From Cryphonectria parasitica EP155 (lineage: Eukaryota; Ascomycota; Sordariomycetes; Diaporthales; Cryphonectriaceae), in contig NW_024468910.1 in assembly GCF_011745365.1 (NCBI RefSeq), positions 3,500,068 to 3,564,067 on the forward strand: a stretch of 64,000 nucleotides of DNA, written 5' to 3'. Shown here piece after piece: positions 58,149 to 64,000 of this stretch. The notes under the pieces were generated by a model. That model was not told the DNA's origin. It made no database searches and saw only the letters and a program-made list of their open reading frames with translations. Both the position numbers and the translations under genes were made by a program. Within the stretch, counting starts at the first letter, position 1. Each line of letters begins with the position of its first letter.

Positions 58149-59913
58149 TGTTGAAAGTGCTTGCAGGAAGAAAAAAAGGGGGTGTGTGTGTTGATGGTCC
58201 TGGATCCTGTTCTCGATTTGTCGGGAATGTTTGCACACAAAAGACCTTCGTCATAGGAATGAATTTTTCACAGCGGCTCTTCCAAGATTTATCAGGTTGT
58301 TTGGCCGTTCCAGGGCTATCGAGAGCGTGTGTGCGTGGGTCTGGACCCGTCCCTTGGACGACGTGTCTAGTGCTGGTCTTTTCTCCTTCTTTCTCTTCTT
58401 CCTTCCTTCTTTTCTTGTCTTGATCTGTTTTCTGGGAACTGGGGCAGTTGGAACAGGGCTGCTAAGAGGGGCGTTTACTCTGCATGGACCATGGGACAGG
58501 ATTCTTGTGTGGGGGGATTTGGGGATATTGCCCACCTGAACCTGCGGCATGACACCAAAAGTGTGCAGTTCCCCAGTTCGTTTCTGGGCGATTGCCTAGG
58601 TAAAAGTAGATAGCTGCTAGCGAAACTTTGGAGGGATGGGCCCCGCTGTGGTCCCAGCAGCTGAACCGCCTGAGAGGAGCCACCTGGAGGAGCATCAGGA
58701 GCACTGGCACGCCCAGCCGATACAAGGCCCCAGCACCGCCCCAGTAAAAAGGACCCAGTGGTTGCCCCGTCAACGGTACGGCATGGGGTGTTGATTGGAA
58801 GTACAGGGGCGTCAAGGCGTCAGACGGGGTGTTCGAACTGGGGCAACAGGCACAGCAGCGCCAGGGATTGGGTCGGGCAATAACATTGGAAGGGAGGGCC
58901 AGCACAGAGCTTCTCCGGATGTTCCTCTCACCTATTATTACCACGGTATTCTTAGTACATGGTACCTAGTGCTCCGGCAACGAGACTGGAGCTGGCGGCG
59001 CTTCCATTTTCACAACAAGGGCTCCTCTCCTACCGTTGCTACACCGCAACCAGGGGAAACGATTTTTTAAAATAAAAAAACATCCAATGAAAAAAAAAAG
59101 AGATACAGACCAAGAATTCCTCTTTTTGCATAATTAAAAAGAAGCCCGTCCTTTTCGTGTTGTTGCAGATTTGTTTGTTTCCCTCCCCTCCTCTCAACAA
59201 GCATCAATTGCCCTTCCCTCGCGGCCTCCTCCCCCCTGGCACATAACCACCTTACCACCCAGACACAATCAACAAACACAAACCGGTTCGCGTCGAGGTT
59301 TTGGCTGGCCTTGCGACTCCACTCCTCGATCCTCTCTACCACCAAACTAGCTCCTCCCTCCTGCTTGCAGGGCACATAACAAGTTGCATTGGCTGCACGT
59401 CTGAAGCAACAGGAGAGAAAAAAAGAGGACATCGCCGATCCTTAATCGATCGACTCCTCCCCGACTGGGTTTCCCAAACTCGAAACACTCCATTCTCTCG
59501 AGCACTTTACCATCCAGCTTCTGCATCTGGGTTGCACGCGCATGGTCCTTTGAGCTGCCCTAGCAATTAATGTGTTTTGGGTTTTTGTCTTGGATCAATC
59601 CTGATCGCCCCCCTTCAGCGACGGCAACCACCACCCCAGTCCCCAGTTCCCAGCCACCGATATTTCTTTCCTCTGCCGCCGGGACCCGAGTCACCCGCAT
59701 AAGCATAAGCATACTACTACAACTCTTGTACACTTTTAGTACAAACAACACTTTCTTTTCAAAACCCGCCTCGGCGCTTCCCCTCTCTTCATTTTGGGAA
59801 ATTGGCTCCTGCCTCTCCTGCCTCGACAACATATTCCCGACAGGAAAAGGACCCAAAAAAGAAAGAAAAGGGAGGAAAGAAGAGTCGTCAGGTCATAGAC
59901 GGCAGCGACAGCC
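58149..59913. promoter_or_regulatory. divergent intergenic region, Pcc1 / Cdc14
   Basis: About 1.76 kb. The half nearer Cdc14 is pyrimidine-rich and is probably its leader. An ATG at 59570 opens a frame that runs past the Cdc14 start in another frame. An A-rich stretch lies at 59065-59100. Confidence 0.45.
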
Positions 59914-62261
59914 ATGGGTCCTACCAAGAGCTCTAACTTGGGGCAGATCATCGAGTACATCCCAGGTACGTACACATCAAATCTGCCTGCTGCTGCTAAG
60001 CTTCACCGCTGAAGGCGAGCTGTGCACATTTACCACCCAGCCATACACACACACAACACACCAGAAACAGAACAGGGGGAGAAAGCATCGAATACACTGG
60101 TCGTAATGACTTTTTGACTCGTTGCATCTTTTCTTGGGAGTTTCAATTTTGGCTGTGGCATGGCTGTTATGGACGTTTCATTTCCATCTTACTGCCTTCA
60201 TCAGCACCAGCACTCCAATTACCAGCAGCCTTTGCCAGTATCCCTGCTAACATTTTCTCAAGACCGCCTGTACCTCGCCTCCTACATACATCCACCCACC
60301 GAGGACACCCTCTTCCCTTATCCCGATGGCTCCATAAGATCACCTGGCAAGCGTTCGCAGAGAGCCGGCCAAGGCCCTCAGGCAGTCCAGAAGCCAGCCT
60401 ACAAGCAGCCCTACTACTTTACCGTGGATGACACCCTGCTCTACAACAACTTTCACCATGACTTTGGTCCATTCCACATCGGCCACCTGTACAGATTTGC
60501 CCTGCAGTTCCATGAGATCCTCGGTGCCGATAAGAACAAGGACAGACCAGTCGTCTTCTGGAGCAGGGCCGACCCTAGGAGTGAGTAGCAGAACCCCTCC
60601 CCTCTCGATTTGATGAAAGAAAACCCACCAAAGAACCAACCAAAGTGCACATACGTCTGCGAATATTTCATGAGAGCTGACCTTGCCATTTTTCCCCTTC
60701 ACCCACAGGCCGCGCCAATGCCTCTACCCTGCTGGCATGCTACATGGTCCTGATCCAGTCATGGCCACCACACCTTGCCCTGGCACCCATCGCCCAGGTC
60801 GATCCGCCCCTGATGCCCTTCCGTGACGCTGGATACAGTCAGGCCGACTATGGTATCACCGTCCAGGATGTTGTCTACGGCGTCTGGAAAGCCAAGGAAG
60901 AAGGCGTCTGCGCCCTGGAGAACTTTGACCTCGACGAGTATGAGCGCTTTGAGCGTGTCGAGCACGGAGACTTCAACTGGATCACACCAAATTTCTTGGC
61001 CTTTGCCTCGCCCCAGCACGAGCCCGTCGCCAAGATCCCCGAGACCTCAGAGCTCTGGGCTACGGTGCCCAAGACCCTGGCTGCCGTCGATGCTCACCCG
61101 ACGCTGCCGCAGCCCTTCAAGAACGTCCTGAAGCACTTCTCGGAGCGCAACATTGGCCTCGTCGTGCGTCTCAACTCAGAACTGTACTCACCTTCATACT
61201 TTGAGGGCCTGGGTATCACGCACCTGGACCTGATCTTCGAGGATGGCACCTGCCCAGCCATGCCAACCGTGCGCAAGTTCATCCGCCTGGCACATGAGAT
61301 GATCACTGTTAAGAAGAGGGGCATCGCCGTCCACTGCAAGGCAGGACTGGGCCGCACAGGATGCCTGATTGGTGCCTACCTCATCTACAGATATGGCTTT
61401 ACCGCCGACGAGGTCATCGGCTACATGAGGTTCATGCGGCCAGGCATGGTTGTCGGGCCCCAGCAGCACTGGCTTCACCTCAACCAGGGCGTCTTCCGGG
61501 AGTGGTGGGTCGAGGAGCGCATTGAGAGGAGGCTCCGCAAGGAGATGGCCGCAGCTGCTGCCGCCGCCGCCAATGCCAACGCGAACCCGAGCACGCCTGT
61601 CCGCACCATCCACAAGGCCAACATTGGCCGCAGCCCGAGCAAGACCTCCACCCCCTCCCGCAGCGCCTCCAACAGGACACCCCTGGGCGAGGTGGAAAAC
61701 GACCGAACAAACATCACTGCAGACCAGGAGAACTATCTTCCAGCGCCGACACCAGGACAGCCACGCAAGACCCGCCATTATCCTCCCAGCAGCCGCGGTA
61801 TCCCTCGTGCCGCCATGGAGGAGAGCTGCGCGGTCCAGGAAGACGTCGAGATCATGTCTGTCAAGAAGCGCAGCTCGGCCAACAACGGCGACTCAGACGA
61901 GGAGATGCAGATGCGCGTGCGTACCGGCCGGAGGTCCTCCGTCTCGCCCAACTCTGGCAAGTCACGTTCTGTTAGCCACACAACGACGACTACCAGCATC
62001 TACACCTCCCTGATTGACGACGACGCCTCCAATGACGTCGAGAACATCGGCAGCTCGCTCAACAGCAAGGCCAAGGGCGCAAAGCCCCCACTGCGCTCTA
62101 CATCCGCTGGTGGCGTTCTCACCAAGGTCCGGGGCAGCAGTCGCGGTCCCGACGGTAAGGGGCCGTCCGGTGTCCGCAAGACCAGCGGGCGTGTCGGCAG
62201 CATGACCAGCCCCACAGCAGCCGCAGCAAACACAGCACGGAAGATCTCAGGTGCGATATGA
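59914..62261 (+). CDS. cdc14: Cdc14 dual-specificity protein phosphatase
   Basis: Exons 59914-59965, 60263-60580 and 60709-62261 give 640 residues. The conserved N-terminal non-catalytic DSP domain starts with IIEYIPDRLYLASY and includes YYFTVDDTLLYNNFHHDFGPFHIGHLYRFA. The linker and catalytic DSP domain follow, with WITPNFLAFASPQ, VVRLNSELYSPSYFEGLGITHLDL and the signature HCKAGLGRTG; the catalytic Cys is residue 333. RFMRPGMVVGPQQHWL is the usual post-loop motif. Residues ~385-640 are Ser/Thr/Arg-rich and disordered, with an Ala run and basic clusters that could be Cdk or localisation sites. Cdc14 reverses Cdk phosphorylation at mitotic exit, with nucleolar, spindle-pole and septum roles. 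Introns are GTACGT/CAAG, with CTAAC just upstream, and GTGAGT/ACAG. AATAAA at 62711-62716 is a possible polyadenylation signal. Confidence 0.95.
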
Positions 62262-63479
62262 AATCGAAGCCACGCCCGACAGCGAGTCCCTCCATACAAT
62301 GTTCCCGGGCATCGTGCGGCCCGAGAGCAGTGCGATGAGGACGAGCTTACATCTGGATGATTCATGATCGTTACGAAACCCCCCCCCCCTTTTTTTTTTT
62401 CTTCACATGCTGTTCTTCTTGCATACCCGCGACGGCGTTCATCAAGGGATATATCGAATAGGTGGAAATATCTACCGGGAAGCGGAGTTGGGAAGCAGGC
62501 TATGCTAGTCGCGACGGCGTTTGGTGTCGTCGGTGATCTAGAAGCAGTGCTTCATTGCTTTCGGAATTTGAATTGGGGTTTTGAGAGTATAAACTCTCTT
62601 GGTTGGCTTTCTATATTGTATGTGTCATCAGTAGTCTCACACGAATGATGATGGACTGGTAGAGGAAAGGGAGACGGATAGGAAACAGGAGACATCAACA
62701 GCCTCAAGGGAATAAACGATAACAACAAGCTGTGGTTGAGCAATTCGACTGGGGAGAGGCGGAAACAAGCAAGCAGACAAGCATTGATTATCGTCTCATT
62801 CTTCACACATGGGCCCGCTTCTGGAGCCATAGGGTAGCCGGTGGGATTGGTCCTTCTGGCCTTGTTCTCTTGCATTTATTGTCAGGAAATACATTTGCAT
62901 GTTTGCATCTTCATGACATTGGGACTGGTTCCGCCTCATTGCCCTGGTGATTTGTTTCCTCTGGGTAAAGATCTTTTGGCTCTGAGTTTCTCTCTACAAA
63001 GGAATTTAACTTCCAGACACACTCAACCCCCACACACGTCCTGTCCCTATCCACCATTTTTGTCTATACGTGCGTACTTGTGCAGTACATTGTACATTGT
63101 AAACCTTTTCCAATTAGGATCGGTTGGGCCTGGCTTTTTATTCTATGAGTATGTGAATGGCGGGAAAAGACGTTTTGGGGGGGGGGGGGGGCTGAGACGG
63201 TAGTTGCTGAAGAGTCGGAATGGGAAGATATTGGAGAAGGGGTGGGGGGCACATAGGAAGACAGCAGAAGGACAACCGATCATCATCTTTTCACCACGGC
63301 AAGGCGAGGCGAGGCGAGATGCTGCTCACTTAGGTACTTGTTTTTTTCTACATTGGTGGTGTAGTACATATGTAGCATAACGCTGCCTCGTATGTGTTAA
63401 GATATAATAATAAAAATAGTATAAGAATATTGAGCCTATCCAGACCCATGCTGGGAATCAAGTACTTGGGCGGTGAGGC
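62262..63479. other. 1.2-kb 3' intergenic region after Cdc14
   Basis: It contains C9 followed by T-run at about 62380-62402, AATAAA at 62711-62716, and a G13 run at about 63178-63190. AT-rich sequence follows at 63400-63430. No gene is supported. Confidence 0.45.
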
Positions 63480-63734
63480 TCAACTCGCCGGCCATTTACC
63501 TGCAGAGCGAGCATAGAACGACGAGCGAGACAGGAAATCGTTGGCAAGGGACTCGTCCCACGGCAAGGCGCCAAACCAAACGGACTCGTCCGTCTGGATA
63601 GACCAGGGCTTTGGGGTATCGAGATGTTCCACATTTAGTAAAAGACACAGTGAGAAGCCCCATGCAGACCTCAAGGGCTTACATCCAGTTGAACGGAACG
63701 GTGAAGTGGATGGTGTAGATCAGCTCACTCACCT

Positions 63735-63768
<34 letters not shown>

Positions 63769-64000
63769 CAAGTCCCGAAAGATGATGCCCCCCCCCCCCC
63801 CAAGCAGTCAGACATTCGACTAAATCGCACAAATACTACCCAAGAGATTACCTACCCGGTTTTTCTTGGTCCTTTTTTGGTTGTTGTAGGGCTGAGACAT
63901 TCTGCCGCAGCCAGCACACATGCAACGAATAATTTGACGAAGGAAGCGTTCGTTCTGCCAAATCGACTTGCAGAAATACGGCCATGAAGAAACGATGGCT
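63480..64000 (-). CDS. possible partial gene at the right edge, unrecognised
   Basis: A minus-strand frame is open from the window edge at 64000 down to a GTAGGT donor at 63850-63855, reading SIWQNERFLRQIIRCMCAG and CGRMSQPYNNQKRTKKNR. After an intron with an AC repeat and a G14 tract on the coding strand, a TTTAG acceptor leads to a 50-bp exon (63732-63683) encoding VSELIYTIHFTVPFNW. A GTAAGC donor and a CTAA-AAAG acceptor 74 bp away suggest one more intron. Beyond it one frame reads DTPKPWSIQTDESVWFGALPWDESLANDFLSRSSFYARSAG, which looks protein-like but is not in phase with the previous exon. The gene model is therefore unresolved, and no function is claimed. It could also be pseudogenic or non-coding. 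Confidence 0.3.
63736..63766 (+). repeat. (AC)n microsatellite
   Basis: About fifteen AC units inside the putative intron of the right-edge gene, followed 20 bp later by C14 (63788-63801). Confidence 0.9.
63788..63801 (+). repeat. C14 homopolymer
   Basis: Fourteen uninterrupted C, reading as G14 on the strand of the putative right-edge gene. Confidence 0.9.

Noticed and set aside
1..64000. secondary-metabolite cluster, CRISPR array, rRNA genes, telomere repeats or an intact transposon
   Set aside because: No PKS/NRPS/terpene genes, no regularly spaced repeats, no 5S or rDNA-like segments, no TTAGGG arrays, and no transposase or reverse-transcriptase motifs were found by reading.

Overview
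The window is chromosomal DNA of a filamentous ascomycete. Genes are split by short introns (about 50-300 bp) with GTRNGY donors, CTAAC/CTRAY branch points and YAG acceptors. Intergenic spacers are long and rich in microsatellites. The gene families are typical of Pezizomycotina: Zn2Cys6 regulator, GH12, filamentous-type Bub2 and Cdc14, and a Mep1/3-type ammonium transporter. Sordariomycetes is my inference from protein style, not a tested placement. I joined exons by hand; every complete model keeps the reading frame and a total length divisible by three.

Layout. 0.3-4.2 kb: an AIG1/FAR-17a membrane hydrolase (-) diverges from the spliceosomal cyclophilin PPWD1/Cyp15 (+). 5.1-9.8 kb: a Zn2Cys6 transcription factor (+) converges on a DJ-1/PfpI protein (-). 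12.5-14.8 kb: a membrane GT2-type glycosyltransferase (-). 14.8-23.3 kb: about 8.5 kb without a gene I can support. 23.3-24.2 kb: a secreted GH12 endoglucanase (-). 27.0-29.8 kb: a SulP sulfate permease (-), divergent from a Bub2-type TBC GAP (+) at 34.0-35.9 kb. 39.3-40.0 kb: a small orphan membrane or anchored protein (+), convergent with an Izh3-like PAQR receptor (-). The latter diverges from THOC5 (+) at 43.6-44.4 kb. 47.2-48.9 kb: an ammonium transporter (-), divergent from a membrane-anchored histidine acid phosphatase (+) at 53.2-55.2 kb. 56.2-56.8 kb: a DUF427 protein (+). 57.3-58.1 kb: the KEOPS subunit Pcc1 (-), divergent from the mitotic phosphatase Cdc14 (+) at 59.9-62.3 kb. The right edge may hold a partial gene (-).

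The genes are mostly housekeeping and do not form a biosynthetic cluster. Two themes recur. One is nutrient acquisition: sulfate, ammonium, phosphate esters and plant glucan. The other is control of mitotic exit (Bub2 and Cdc14) and RNA processing (PPWD1, THOC5, Pcc1).

I did not find a clear undescribed multi-gene system. The most unusual signals are: homopolymer C/G tracts of 10-17 nt inside several introns, often directly after the 5' splice site; a probable GC-AG intron in PPWD1; a roughly 70-residue low-complexity insertion inside Pcc1; a type II membrane anchor on the acid phosphatase; and an orphan 185-residue protein.
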